A stretch of DNA of 62,285 bases from Scatosoma sp045542595 (GCA_045542595.1 JAZQLI010000036.1:1-62285); one strand, 5' to 3'; numbered from the stretch's first letter, positions 17,569-27,086 are shown. Made by a program: numbers and translations. Notes: generated by a model not told the origin, from the letters alone.

Positions 17569-18801
17569 ATGAAAAAATTAAACAACAAATGGATGCGCGC
17601 GGCAATTCCTGCTATGTTGTTGCATTGCAGTATCGGTACGGTGTATTGTTGGTCTTATTTGGAAGACGCTATCATAACCGTTTTCTTGAATGCAAATATG
17701 AGCGTAGACGCTCTTGGTTGGGCATTCTCTTTGGCTATCTTTTTCTTGGGAATGAGCGCCGCTTTTTTAGGGAATTTCGTTGAAAAAGACATTCATAAAG
17801 CAAGTTTGATTGCCACCATTTGTTTCGCCGTGGGCGTAGCAGGTACGGGTTTAGCCGTAAAATTGCATAGTATGGTGTTATTACTTGTTTGCTACGGCGT
17901 GATTATGGGCGTAGGATTAGGACTTGGCTATTTGTCGCCTGTTAAAACGCTTATGCTTTGGTTTAAAGATAATAAAGGGTTGGCAACGGGGCTTGCAGTA
18001 GCAGGTTTTGGAGCGGCAAAAATGATATTCGCACCCATTATCACCGCGTTGATTAAAGCGGTTGGCGTTGAGTACGCGCTTTATATCCTTGCCGCGATTT
18101 GGTTTGTCATGATGTTCGTGGGGCATTTACTCTTAAAAAAGCCCGATGACTGGAAAGAAAGCCACGAAAAATTCGATGTAAAAGCCTTTTTCAGTCGTTT
18201 CAAAATTTTTGCCGACGTCAAATTTATCGGTATTTGGTTGGTATTTTATATCAATATCACTTGTGGACTTGCTTTAATTTCCCACGAAAAAGCCATTTAT
18301 ACTTCGATAGGACTTGCAGGCGCGGCGGCGCTTTTGGGTACAATGACAGGATTCTTTAACGCAGCAGGACGTTTGGGGTACTCCACTATCGGCGACCATA
18401 TGAAAGATAGAAATAGCGTGTATAAAATTATTTTGATTAGCGAACTTGCCATTTCGGCACTCGCTTTGGCAACAGGCGCGGTTTCTAATAGTATCGTTGT
18501 TATTTGTATTGCCTTGCTGATTTTAGTGAATCTTGGCTACGGCGGTGGCTTTAGCAATCTTCCCACCTTGCTTTCCGACGTATACGGTTTTGGGAATATT
18601 TCTTCCTTGCACGGCATCGCATTGTCGGCTTGGGCGTTTGCAGGTTTGACAGGCAACCAAATTGCCGATTTGATTATTCATCAAACGGGAAATTATCAAA
18701 ATATTCTTGTCTTTACGGTAATTTTGTATGCTATTGCGTTGTTGGTGGATATGTTCTTGGTGCATTCCAAACATGATGCACCTGCTCAAATCGTAAAATA
18801 A
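17569..18801 (+). CDS. MFS transporter, OFA (oxalate/formate antiporter-like) family
   Basis: A 410-residue, 12-helix major facilitator protein. The N-terminal stretch HCSIGTVYCWSYLE and the motif-A-like region after helix 2 resemble the OFA subgroup, which transports small carboxylates such as oxalate, formate or lactate. GVGLGLGYLSPVKTLMLWF and NKGLATGLAVAGFGAAK are typical of this family. ATG 17569 has AGGAGAAAG upstream and directly follows the promoter. The substrate is uncertain. Confidence 0.85.
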   Translation: MKKLNNKWMRAAIPAMLLHCSIGTVYCWSYLEDAIITVFLNANMSVDALGWAFSLAIFFLGMSAAFLGNFVEKDIHKASLIATICFAVGVAGTGLAVKLHSMVLLLVCYGVIMGVGLGLGYLSPVKTLMLWFKDNKGLATGLAVAGFGAAKMIFAPIITALIKAVGVEYALYILAAIWFVMMFVGHLLLKKPDDWKESHEKFDVKAFFSRFKIFADVKFIGIWLVFYINITCGLALISHEKAIYTSIGLAGAAALLGTMTGFFNAAGRLGYSTIGDHMKDRNSVYKIILISELAISALALATGAVSNSIVVICIALLILVNLGYGGGFSNLPTLLSDVYGFGNISSLHGIALSAWAFAGLTGNQIADLIIHQTGNYQNILVFTVILYAIALLVDMFLVHSKHDAPAQIVK

Positions 18802-18820
18802 ACACAAAAAAGTTGAAAAA

Positions 18821-18850
18821 ACACGGATGGTGAATACCGTCCGTGTTTTT
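18821..18850. terminator. Bidirectional terminator after the MFS gene
   Basis: The stem ACACGGA.GG/CC.TCCGTGT with a TGAATA loop is followed by T6 and preceded by A6. It ends the MFS transcript and would also end leftward transcription through the tRNA-Ala repeat. Confidence 0.85.
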
Positions 18851-18966
18851 TGGTGGAGCTAAGCGGATTCTCGCCTTTGGCGAGAGTTTTTCTCGCAACA
18901 AACTTTGTGTAAAAATGTAACTGTATCGATATTGCTCGTTCGCGCGAACCGCTGGTAATTCAGCGG
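18851..18966 (-). repeat. tRNA-associated repeat next to tRNA-Ala: 3' tRNA copy split in the T-loop
   Basis: Positions 18851-18870 (TGGTGGAGCTAAGCGGATTC) are identical to 19023-19042, the 3' end of tRNA-Ala including CCA. Positions 18945-18955 (CGAACCGCTGG) repeat the rest of its T-arm (19041-19051). In the tRNA these two pieces are contiguous; here they are separated by about 75 bp, at the T-loop TTCG. The insert begins (tRNA sense) CGCGAACGAGCAATA and ends with GTTGCGAG plus a CTCGCC..GGCGAG hairpin. The insert at the tRNA-Phe locus has matching ends. A further CCGCTG/CAGCGG hairpin adjoins at 18949-18966. Confidence 0.8.
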
Positions 18967-18991
18967 TCGAGTGTTACTTCCCACCAAATAG

Positions 18992-19019
18992 AAAACACGC
19001 CTTCACCGGCGTGTTTTTT
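18992..19019. terminator. Terminator after tRNA-Ala
   Basis: The stem ACACGCC/GGCGTGT, flanked by A4 and T6, lies just beyond the CCA end of tRNA-Ala in its transcription direction. Confidence 0.8.
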
Positions 19020-19022
19020 ATT

Positions 19023-19098
19023 TGGTGGAGCTAAGCGGATTCGAACCGCTGGCCTCCTCGTTGCGAACGAGGCGCTCTACCAACTGAGCCATAACCCC
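19023..19098 (-). tRNA. tRNA-Ala(CGC)
   Basis: A 76-nt cloverleaf. Acceptor GGGGTTA pairs with TAGCTCC and contains the alanine identity pair G3:U70; the anticodon stem CCTCG/CGAGG encloses TTCGCAA, giving anticodon CGC (codon GCG). The T-arm is AGCGG-TTCGAAT-CCGCT and CCA is encoded. Confidence 0.95.
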
Positions 19099-19180
19099 AC
19101 AAGCAATACTTATTATAATAGTTTCTTTTTTATTTGTCAATAATTTTTTGGTGGATTTTTTATAATTTTTATTTTTTTAT

Positions 19181-19222
19181 AAACCGTACTCTTTCTAACA
19201 ACTTAAAAGAGTACGGTTTTTT
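19181..19222. terminator. Terminator downstream of the MATE gene
   Basis: A 14-bp perfect stem AAACCGTACTCTTT/AAAGAGTACGGTTT with a 10-nt loop, T-rich on both strands. It ends the leftward MATE transcript. Confidence 0.85.
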
Positions 19223-19233
19223 TAACGCCAACC

Positions 19234-20592
19234 TTAATAGCCGTATCGCTTCTTTTGCGTGAAATACATTATGGTAGTTAACACCAACGTAATACTTTCT
19301 GCCACTAGCAAGGAAGCCCATACTCCCACCACGTCGAAAAAGATAGGCAATACCAAAACGGCGATAATTTGACACACAAACGTCCTTGAAAAAGATATAA
19401 GCAAAGAAATGCCGCCGTTGGAAAGAGACGTGAAAAACGCCGAGCCAAAAATATTAAAGCCGCATACTAAAAAACTCAAAGCGTATATACGCATACCGTC
19501 CGTCGTCAGTTGCAAAAGTTCTTTATCGTAACCGATAAAAATAGCCGCAAGCGGACGTGCAAACACACAGGCAACGAGTGTCATAATAACACCCAAAAAC
19601 GACGTAATAATGATACTCTTTTTGGATATATTATGCAATTCTTGATGATTTTGCGCCCCGAAATGATAACCGATAATAGGCGCACAGCCTACTGAATAGC
19701 CCAAAAATACCGCTATGAAGATAAAGCCGATATACTGCATAACCCCAAACGCGGAAACGCCGTTGATACCGATTAACCGCATCAGTTGCGCGTTATAGAC
19801 GATAGTTACTACCGAAAGGGAAATATTTGTCATTAGTTCGGACATACCGTTGATACAAACCTTTACAAGCAACGCGCCTTCAAATTTACATTTACCTAGC
19901 CGCAATAAACTATCGTTTTTCCGCGCAAAATAGAGTATGGGCAATACGCCGCCAACGCATTGACTTATCGCGGTAGCCAACGCCGCGCCTGCAAGTCCCC
20001 ATTGAAACGCCGCAACGAATAACGCGTCTAAAAGAATGTTGGTACAGCCTGCCGCCACCGTTACGTATAACCCTAAACGCGGTTTTTCTGCCGTAACGAA
20101 AAAGCCCTGAAAGGCGTTTTGCAGCATAAACGCAGGCAACACCGACAATATAATACGCGCATACATAGTGCAGTATTCTACAAGCTCCGCCCTTTGCGAC
20201 GTCGTCATATCCTTTTCCCCTGCGGCAAATAACTCTGCCACAGGACGGGCAATAATCACCCCTATTAACGCAAGTGCCACACCGATAACGATAGTGGTAT
20301 ACACAAGCATAGAAAAGATTTCTCTTGCGCGTTTGGTATCCCCTTCGCCGAGTGCTTTGGAAACTACGGCATTGCCGCCCGTCCCCAACATAAACCCTAC
20401 CGAGCCTAAAATCATAATAAGTGGAAATATAAGATTAAGCGCGGCAAACGGCAATTCTCCCACGTAATTGGATACGAAAAAGCCGTCGACAATACCGTAA
20501 ACGGAAACGAATACCATCATAATAACCGACGGTAATACAAAACGGAACAAACGTCTATAATTAAAATGTTCGGATAATTTAATTCTTTCCAT
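19234..20592 (-). CDS. MATE family efflux transporter
   Basis: A 452-residue multidrug and toxin extrusion family protein with 12 predicted membrane helices in two homologous halves. The N-terminal helix reads LFRFVLPSVIMMVFVSVYG and is followed by DGFFVSNYVG, and the MATE stretch GTGGNAVVSKALGEGD lies between helices 2 and 3. Such proteins export cationic compounds by Na+ or H+ exchange; the substrate here is unknown. Monocistronic between two terminators, with GGGGAGAGAG upstream of the start. Confidence 0.9.
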   Translation of the reverse strand: MERIKLSEHFNYRRLFRFVLPSVIMMVFVSVYGIVDGFFVSNYVGELPFAALNLIFPLIMILGSVGFMLGTGGNAVVSKALGEGDTKRAREIFSMLVYTTIVIGVALALIGVIIARPVAELFAAGEKDMTTSQRAELVEYCTMYARIILSVLPAFMLQNAFQGFFVTAEKPRLGLYVTVAAGCTNILLDALFVAAFQWGLAGAALATAISQCVGGVLPILYFARKNDSLLRLGKCKFEGALLVKVCINGMSELMTNISLSVVTIVYNAQLMRLIGINGVSAFGVMQYIGFIFIAVFLGYSVGCAPIIGYHFGAQNHQELHNISKKSIIITSFLGVIMTLVACVFARPLAAIFIGYDKELLQLTTDGMRIYALSFLVCGFNIFGSAFFTSLSNGGISLLISFSRTFVCQIIAVLVLPIFFDVVGVWASLLVAESITLVLTTIMYFTQKKRYGY

Positions 20593-20623
20593 AGTTATAA
20601 AATAGCACTCTCTCCCCGTAAAA

Positions 20624-20648
20624 ACCCCGACTGTGGAACAGTCGGGGT
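20624..20648. terminator. Terminator downstream of the prsA-like gene
   Basis: The stem ACCCCGACTGT/ACAGTCGGGGT with a 3-nt loop is followed on the minus strand by TTTTT. Confidence 0.85.
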
Positions 20649-20672
20649 AGGTTTACGTGCCTTACGCCTTTA

Positions 20673-22919
20673 TTATTTGTCAAGGTCTAACAAGTCTTGA
20701 TAAGCTTTGGTATGGCGAGTAGCCGATTGTTTATAATCGTTCAATACCTTGTTTTGCATATTCGTTGCTGCATTGGTTGCCGCATTCGTCTTCATAGATT
20801 CATAGAAAAGATTAGAGAACGTACCTTCCTTTTCCTTTTCTTCGTCAAGATATTCGCCGTAGATTTTTGCGTCGTATTCTTCCGTAGCCGCTTCGCCTTC
20901 GCCTACCGTAACTTTCTTATTATACGCAAACGAGCAGTAGATAATATGCCAACCGTAATCGGAAGGGACTACCACGTACGAGCCTACGCCGCCGAGTACC
21001 GCTTGTTGCGCGGCATATTCGAATTCCGAAACGAAATCCGTCTTATCGGGAGCAACTGCATAACCCATATACGTATTCAAGCAACCCGTATCCGTGCTGT
21101 AGGCAAACATCAATTCGTTCACAGCCGCAAGCGCTGCGTATGCGTCGTTTACGTCGTCGCTAATTACGTTGCCTTGTTCGTCCTTTTCCACCGAGCCTTT
21201 ATAGAAATAATCTTTCGCGTTGGTGTTAGAAAGATCCACTTTGCCGCGATAGTATACGAATTTTTCATAATTCGTCTTCTTGGTATCGGTATCGATATAT
21301 AAGCTATTATCGCTATACACTGCGTTCTTCGCACCCGTTGCAGAAGCGCCCGAAGCGTATTCGATATACCCTTCAAAGATTTCCATAAACTCATCAATAT
21401 TCACTTTGTTGGGCGTAAACGTATATTCGTTATTTTCTTCGTCTAATATTGCCGTGCCGTTATACGCATATTTACCGTAGTAATGCGAAAGTACTTGATA
21501 TTCGTCTACGTTATCCGCTTTCGTATTTTCAAAGAACAAATACTTTTCTTCCGCGTTTTCCGCTGCCGCACCGTAATATTCGGTAGAAGTATATGCATAA
21601 TGTTCGTCTTCATTGTCCGCACAGAACCAAGCTTCACGCAAGTCGGTAGCTTGTACGCCGCTTAAAATGTCGCGACGGGCTTTATAAATAGCTTCTTGGT
21701 CATTGCCGAATTTATTTTTCGCCGCCGTATAATCGAGATTTTGCGTTGCGGAGAAAGGCAACAAGATGTTATATACGAAACCGAAATTTTCCAAACCGTA
21801 CAGCACGAACGACGTATCGGAAACGCTATCAAGGGCGGTATCAAAAGCCGTTGCGTCCGCTTCGTAAGCCGCTTTTTGACCGTTATAAATACGGTTGTAT
21901 TCGGCAATCGCTTCCGCGGAAGTGAAATTCGCAATCGCTTTATCTTCCAAATCTTCCCCGTATTCGCTAACGAGCTGTTGTCCAAGAATACCCGAAAGTT
22001 CCATATAGTAATAATCGAGTTTCGTTACGTCCGCCGTGTTTTCGTCTTCACCGATAAGTCCGTAACCTTGTAAGTTGGACAAGAATGCGTTATACGCTCT
22101 TTTACGGGAAGTTTTCGTCGAGCCTTCGAGTGCTTCATATTCGCCGCAATCTTCTACGTTATTACGCCCCGTATAAACTTGATACTCAATTTCCGTACCG
22201 GAAATGGGATAATATTCCGTTTCTTTCGTGTTAGCGTTCGTAGGCGTAGTACGCGTGGTATCGTGCGAGTGCGTATCGTCATTCGCCTTAATATACGATT
22301 GTTCTGCTGAATCGAGCGAGCTGTTGATGGAATAGCGCAACGAATATTCCGCTTCGTTGTACGAACGCATAGAGTCCGCATCCGTTTTGCCTTCGGTAAG
22401 GAAATATTTCATTGCTAAATATTCGCGATTGTTATCGTACAAATTATAAAGCGTTTTATCCGAAGATGCATTTGCTTCAGCGAGCTTTGCATCTACGTAA
22501 TCTTTACAGCCTTGCAAGGTAACCGTACCTGTGCTGAGCTTGTACGCCACAGCGTACTGCGTCAACAATTTTTGGTTTACCAAGTTATCCATCAATACGT
22601 TAAACGTTTCTTCATACGTATAGCCGTAGCTTTGCACGTACGTATAGCCCATACTGATAAAGGAAGCCACCAAATCGCGCTTGGGAATATCGTCGGAAAG
22701 ATAGTCTTGCTCAATCAACGCTTTCACGTCGTTTGCATATGCTTTCAAAGGATTATTATCATCCTTTTGCAGTTGCGCGGAAATATTAACCGTTGCTACC
22801 GGTTGTGCTAAATCCTTTTCGCTATCCGTAACGATAAAGTTACAACCCGTTGCGCCTGCCGTTGCCGTCAAAGCAAGCAAGATGGCCGCTGTCTTTTTTA
22901 CTGTGTTTCTCTTACTCAT
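20673..22919 (-). CDS. PrsA/SurA-like foldase lipoprotein, unusually large
   Basis: The lipoprotein signal ends ATAGATGC (Cys26), so the 748-residue protein should sit outside the membrane. Near residues 665-685 the string VVVPSDYGWHIIYC matches the last strand of parvulin-type (PpiC) domains, and the N-terminal region resembles the SurA/PrsA chaperone helices. Between them lies a long acidic, Tyr-rich insert with no recognised domain. The usual PrsA is about 300 residues. The position just downstream of mfd is common for prsA in Clostridia. Folding of exported proteins is the likely role; isomerase activity is doubtful because a full PpiC core is not evident. Confidence 0.65.
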   Translation of the reverse strand: MSKRNTVKKTAAILLALTATAGATGCNFIVTDSEKDLAQPVATVNISAQLQKDDNNPLKAYANDVKALIEQDYLSDDIPKRDLVASFISMGYTYVQSYGYTYEETFNVLMDNLVNQKLLTQYAVAYKLSTGTVTLQGCKDYVDAKLAEANASSDKTLYNLYDNNREYLAMKYFLTEGKTDADSMRSYNEAEYSLRYSINSSLDSAEQSYIKANDDTHSHDTTRTTPTNANTKETEYYPISGTEIEYQVYTGRNNVEDCGEYEALEGSTKTSRKRAYNAFLSNLQGYGLIGEDENTADVTKLDYYYMELSGILGQQLVSEYGEDLEDKAIANFTSAEAIAEYNRIYNGQKAAYEADATAFDTALDSVSDTSFVLYGLENFGFVYNILLPFSATQNLDYTAAKNKFGNDQEAIYKARRDILSGVQATDLREAWFCADNEDEHYAYTSTEYYGAAAENAEEKYLFFENTKADNVDEYQVLSHYYGKYAYNGTAILDEENNEYTFTPNKVNIDEFMEIFEGYIEYASGASATGAKNAVYSDNSLYIDTDTKKTNYEKFVYYRGKVDLSNTNAKDYFYKGSVEKDEQGNVISDDVNDAYAALAAVNELMFAYSTDTGCLNTYMGYAVAPDKTDFVSEFEYAAQQAVLGGVGSYVVVPSDYGWHIIYCSFAYNKKVTVGEGEAATEEYDAKIYGEYLDEEKEKEGTFSNLFYESMKTNAATNAATNMQNKVLNDYKQSATRHTKAYQDLLDLDK

Positions 22920-22998
22920 AAAATCGCTCCGATTTTCGTATCGTGTTTTACCTTTTTGTCAAAAGATACTTTCGCACCTTTCAACGCTATCATACTAT

Positions 22999-23027
22999 AT
23001 TATAACCGATTTTGCAATAAAGTGCAA
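22999..23027 (-). promoter_or_regulatory. Promoter of the prsA-like gene
   Basis: TTGCAC and TATAAT are separated by 17 bp on the minus strand, immediately after the mfd stop codon, so the prsA-like gene need not rely on read-through from mfd. Confidence 0.75.
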
Positions 23028-23037
23028 ACGTTTTTGG

Positions 23038-26000
23038 TTACAAAGTTGCGAAAGTTAAGGCAAATTTTAAAAATTTCGTCATTTGTGCCATCATTTCCGC
23101 CGCATCCCTGCCCTTTGTGAACTCAACGACGGGTGCTTCAGTCATATTCAACCGAGTTTCCGCTGCATATTTATCCAAAGCGGCTTGTATGCGTTTATCC
23201 GCTAAAAAGTCTAACGAGCCGAATTGTAACGAGCCTAACCCCGAAGCCACCGTAATTTTTTTGACGTGGAATTTCATAGCGTAATTTTTCAAAACGGCGA
23301 TTACCATTAAGTTCTCTACCGCACGCGGCAGCGCACCGTAGGTATCCTGCAGTGAAGCGTATACCCGTTTATAATCGGCTACCGTTTGAATTTCGGCTAT
23401 TTGTTTATACGTATCCAACCGCCCCGCGGAAGATTCGATATACTTTTCCGAAATATACGCGTTTGCCCGAACGTCTAATTCTATCGCGTCGTAATGTTCG
23501 CCCGTGAGTTCTTCTTTTAAAAGTTTAGCGTACAGCTCGTACCCTACTTTATCCATATGCCCGTGCTGTTCCGCGCCCAAAACGTTACCTGCACCGCGAA
23601 TTTCCAAATCGCGCATAGCCAGTTTATAGCCAGAACCCAGCTCGGTAAATTCCATAATCGCTTTCAATCTCGCCGCCGCGTTTTGCGTCATAACCCGTTC
23701 GGGCTTAAACGTGAAATACGCGTGCGCCAAGCGCGAGCCGCGCCCTACCCTGCCCTTTAGTTGATAAAGCTGGGATATACCCAACTTATCACTATCGATA
23801 ACGATAATGGTGTTGGCGTTGGGTAAATCGACTCCGTTTTCGATAATGGTGGTGGTAATAAGTATATCCGTTTTTCCGCCGTAAAAATCGAGTACGGCGT
23901 TCTCTAAAGCGGTTTTATCCATTCTACCGTGCGCCACCGAAAGCCTAGCTTCGGGTAAAATACGGCGTACATTTGCTGCAAAGGTAAAAATACTCTCCAC
24001 TTTGTTATATAAAATAAACACCTGTCCACCGCGAGAAAGTTCCCGAATGCACGCATCGCGAATGAGCGTTTCCGTTTCTTCCACGACGTACGTTTGTACG
24101 GGTAAACGCTCGACGGGCGGCGTGTGAATGGTGGATATATCCCGTATGCCCGAAAGGGACATATGGAGTGTACGCGGAATGGGCGTTGCCGTCATTGTAA
24201 GGCAGTCGATATCCTTACGTAAATGCTTGATTTTTTCTTTATGTTCTACGCCGAAACGTTGTTCTTCGTCTAAAACGAGCAAACCTAAATTTTTAAACTG
24301 TACGTCCTTGGAGAGTAAGCGGTGCGTGCCGATAAGCAAATCAATCTTTCCCGATTGCAAATCGGATAAAATTTTCTCCGTTTCTTTAGGCGTATTAAAA
24401 CGATTCAATGAAGCCACGCGTACCCCAAACTGTGCAAAACGGTTTTGCGCCGTTTGGAAATGTTGACGGCACAATACCGTGCTAGGACACATCAACGCCG
24501 CTTGCTTGCCCGCCAAAACGCAAAGGTATACGGCACGGAATGCCACTTCCGTTTTCCCAAAACCAACGTCGCCGCAAAGCAGCCTATCCATTACCTTTTC
24601 GCTTTGCATATCTTCCTTGATTTCTTGTACGGAACTGGCTTGGTCGGGCGTGAGCTCATATTCGAACGCGTCTTCAAATTCCTGCATAAACGGCGTGTTT
24701 TCAGGGAATGCAAACCCCTTATTTTCCGCACGCTCGGCATACAGTTGTTTTAAATCGAACGCCAGCTTTTTCAAGGAAGCTTTTACGCGTGCTTTTACTC
24801 GTTCGAAATCTGCTCCGCCGATTTTACTCAGTGTGGGATTATTATCCCCCACGTATTTAGAGAGTACGTCCATACATTCCACGGGAACGTACAGCATATC
24901 CCCTTCTTTATAGGCAAGTGCGACGTATTCTTTCGTGCCGTCGGTAGTTTCTATCTTTTTCGTACCCACTACTTTACCGATACCGTGCGTTTCGTGTACG
25001 ACGAAATCGCCCACTTCGGGCGCGGTAAACATATCGCCGCGTTTACGGCGGATACGTCGGTTATCGGGTGCTTTTACGTATAAATCGCCCGTGCCTAAAA
25101 TTGCCGTTTTACATTCGTGTAAAACCATACCTTTATCCAAGTTTTCGTTCAACACACATACGCCGTTTTGTTCGTTCAAGCTATCGGCAAGCTTTGTTGT
25201 GGAAACGTATTCTTCGGATAAACTTTCCGTCATCTTTACAGCGCGTGCGTCGTCGCCGCAGTACAGCATAACGCGATAACCGCCGCGAAGCCAGTTTTTT
25301 ACGTCGGTAAGGAGTGTGGGAAAGCCGTTTAAATATTTCATTGTGGGGCTTGCCGTAATATTGTACGTCTTTAAAGGCTGAAAGAAAAACGGATTTCCCG
25401 TAAACGTTTGCAACGCTACGCGACGGACGTTTTGCACGCCGTTTAAAAAGGTATTTTTGTTTACGTACTGCGACAGAGAAAAAGTAAACGCTTCGCCGCC
25501 CGTTTCCAAACGACGGAACCGTTCTTCGTGTTCTTTATACAGTCCGTTAAATTTATCCCAAAGCGATTTTCCTTCGTCGAATATCAGTACTCCGTTTTCG
25601 GGAAAAACCGAAAAGAAATGGGTAGAATTTTCCAAAAGCGGCAATACAAACGACGACGTAACGTTTTCTTGCGATAAAATTTCGTCGGTTATCGATTTTG
25701 CGCGCGTGTAGGCTTCCGACGTTTTGAATTGCTTCAATCCGTCCTGTAAGGCGGCTTGAATACGTTTTTTATCGTCCGCGCTTATAATGACGTCGGTTGC
25801 CGATAAAATATGCAAACTGGAAACGGTAGGCAATCGACTGCCCGTTACTTCGTCGTACGGTTTTATCTTTTCTACGGTATCGCCGAAAAAATCTACTCGA
25901 ACAGGGTGTTCGCTGTTCACGGGATAGATATCCAAAATATCTCCGCGGAGTGCAAAAGAGCCTTTGGTTTCCACTTCAAAACAACGGGTATACCCCATAG

Positions 26001-26445
26001 CCACCAACGTAGACGGCAAGGAAAGAAAATCGAAATCCGTCCCTTCGCTAAGGGTAAGCGTAGGTAAGCGTTTCGGGAATACCTGTAATAGTGCGTCGAT
26101 TTCCGCCACTATGACGTCGCAACCCGATTGCATAGCGTAAATACCGTTTAAACGACGGAATAACGCGTCTTTAGAAAGCGCTTTTCGATAGAGTAAAACC
26201 TCGTCTTTTGCTGCGAGTATTTCCACTCTTTTTCCCGAAAGCGAACGGATATTTTCCGCCGCCTTGCGAGCTGCCATCCCGTCGGAAACAACGTACACAA
26301 CGGGCGTTTCGATAAGACCTGCTATAAGATATTTTAAACTGTCGGAAACGCCGAAAACCGCCGTCGGCGTGCCGCGGCGGAGTTCTTCACGCAAAGAGAG
26401 ATAAGTCTCTCCTAAATTGTCAAACGTAAAGTAGTTGCGTTTCAT
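23038..26445 (-). CDS. mfd: Transcription-repair coupling factor Mfd
   Basis: A full-length (1135-residue) Mfd, the translocase that removes stalled RNA polymerase and recruits UvrA. The UvrB-like N-terminal domains 1-3 are followed by the RNA-polymerase-interacting CarD-like domain (GDFVVHETHGIGKVVG near 490) and an SF2 helicase with Walker A GDVGFGKTEVAF (about 633), LDEEQRFG as the DEAD-like box, and the TRG region GRVGRGSRLAHAYF. The C-terminal TRCF domain closes the protein. The gene follows pth by 16 bp in the conserved prs-pth-mfd order. Confidence 0.97.
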   Translation of the reverse strand: MKRNYFTFDNLGETYLSLREELRRGTPTAVFGVSDSLKYLIAGLIETPVVYVVSDGMAARKAAENIRSLSGKRVEILAAKDEVLLYRKALSKDALFRRLNGIYAMQSGCDVIVAEIDALLQVFPKRLPTLTLSEGTDFDFLSLPSTLVAMGYTRCFEVETKGSFALRGDILDIYPVNSEHPVRVDFFGDTVEKIKPYDEVTGSRLPTVSSLHILSATDVIISADDKKRIQAALQDGLKQFKTSEAYTRAKSITDEILSQENVTSSFVLPLLENSTHFFSVFPENGVLIFDEGKSLWDKFNGLYKEHEERFRRLETGGEAFTFSLSQYVNKNTFLNGVQNVRRVALQTFTGNPFFFQPLKTYNITASPTMKYLNGFPTLLTDVKNWLRGGYRVMLYCGDDARAVKMTESLSEEYVSTTKLADSLNEQNGVCVLNENLDKGMVLHECKTAILGTGDLYVKAPDNRRIRRKRGDMFTAPEVGDFVVHETHGIGKVVGTKKIETTDGTKEYVALAYKEGDMLYVPVECMDVLSKYVGDNNPTLSKIGGADFERVKARVKASLKKLAFDLKQLYAERAENKGFAFPENTPFMQEFEDAFEYELTPDQASSVQEIKEDMQSEKVMDRLLCGDVGFGKTEVAFRAVYLCVLAGKQAALMCPSTVLCRQHFQTAQNRFAQFGVRVASLNRFNTPKETEKILSDLQSGKIDLLIGTHRLLSKDVQFKNLGLLVLDEEQRFGVEHKEKIKHLRKDIDCLTMTATPIPRTLHMSLSGIRDISTIHTPPVERLPVQTYVVEETETLIRDACIRELSRGGQVFILYNKVESIFTFAANVRRILPEARLSVAHGRMDKTALENAVLDFYGGKTDILITTTIIENGVDLPNANTIIVIDSDKLGISQLYQLKGRVGRGSRLAHAYFTFKPERVMTQNAAARLKAIMEFTELGSGYKLAMRDLEIRGAGNVLGAEQHGHMDKVGYELYAKLLKEELTGEHYDAIELDVRANAYISEKYIESSAGRLDTYKQIAEIQTVADYKRVYASLQDTYGALPRAVENLMVIAVLKNYAMKFHVKKITVASGLGSLQFGSLDFLADKRIQAALDKYAAETRLNMTEAPVVEFTKGRDAAEMMAQMTKFLKFALTFATL

Positions 26446-26461
26446 ATTCCTTTTATTGCAA

Positions 26462-27022
26462 TCAGTTATATTTACACATTACCTTTTCGATATCTTCGCC
26501 TTTAGCGAACGTCGCCGCCGCTTCGCCTGCTTTTTTACAAGCTTCGGCAAACAGTGGATAATCGTCCTTGCGCACTTCGGAAAGCACGTAATGGATAATG
26601 GGCACGTTTACTTCTTCGTCCTTAATGCCGATACGGATACGGGCAAAGTTTGTTAGCCCCGTTTCCGCGATAATGCTACGCATACCGTTATGCGTGCCTG
26701 CACTGCCGCTTGCGCGAATACGCACTTTACCTTTTGGTAAATCGTAATCATCATAAATGACAAGCAGGTTTTCAGGCGAAATTTTGTATTTAGACATAAG
26801 TTGTTTTACCGCCCTACCCGAATTGTTCATATACGTAAGCGGACGGGCAAAAATTACTTTTTCGCCGCCTACGAACGCTTCGGCAACCGACGCTTCACAT
26901 TCTTTCTTTTTAAATTTAGCGTTGAAGCATTCTGCCGCGTCGCCCACGGCAATAAAGCCCATATTATGAAAGGTTTTTTCGTATTGCTTTTCGGGATTAC
27001 CGAGCCCAACGATAAGATACAT
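26462..27022 (-). CDS. pth: Peptidyl-tRNA hydrolase
   Basis: Releases peptides from prematurely dropped peptidyl-tRNA. The 186-residue sequence begins MYLIVGLGNPEKQYEKTFHN, with the catalytic His in the FHNMGF motif. RPLTYMNNSGRAV and DDYDLPKGKVRIRASGSAG followed by HNGMRSI are all classic Pth motifs. It lies between prs and mfd, as in many Firmicutes. Confidence 0.97.
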   Translation of the reverse strand: MYLIVGLGNPEKQYEKTFHNMGFIAVGDAAECFNAKFKKKECEASVAEAFVGGEKVIFARPLTYMNNSGRAVKQLMSKYKISPENLLVIYDDYDLPKGKVRIRASGSAGTHNGMRSIIAETGLTNFARIRIGIKDEEVNVPIIHYVLSEVRKDDYPLFAEACKKAGEAAATFAKGEDIEKVMCKYN

Positions 27023-27046
27023 AAAATTCGTCCTTTTAGTAAATGA

Positions 27047-27074
27047 AACGCCGCCGTTTATAAGCGGCGGCGCT
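27047..27074. terminator. Terminator-like hairpin between prs and pth
   Basis: The GC-rich stem CGCCGCCG/CGGCGGCG encloses TTTATAAG, but only a weak T tract follows on the minus strand (TTTCATTT). It may attenuate rather than stop prs transcription into pth-mfd. Confidence 0.5.
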
Positions 27075-27086
27075 ATTTAACAATGG

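Noticed and set aside
19023..19098. At first reading the tRNA seemed to pair an arginine anticodon (GCG) with the alanine G3:U70 identity pair.
   Set aside because: The anticodon loop had been read on the wrong strand. On the tRNA strand it is TTCGCAA, anticodon CGC, an ordinary tRNA-Ala.
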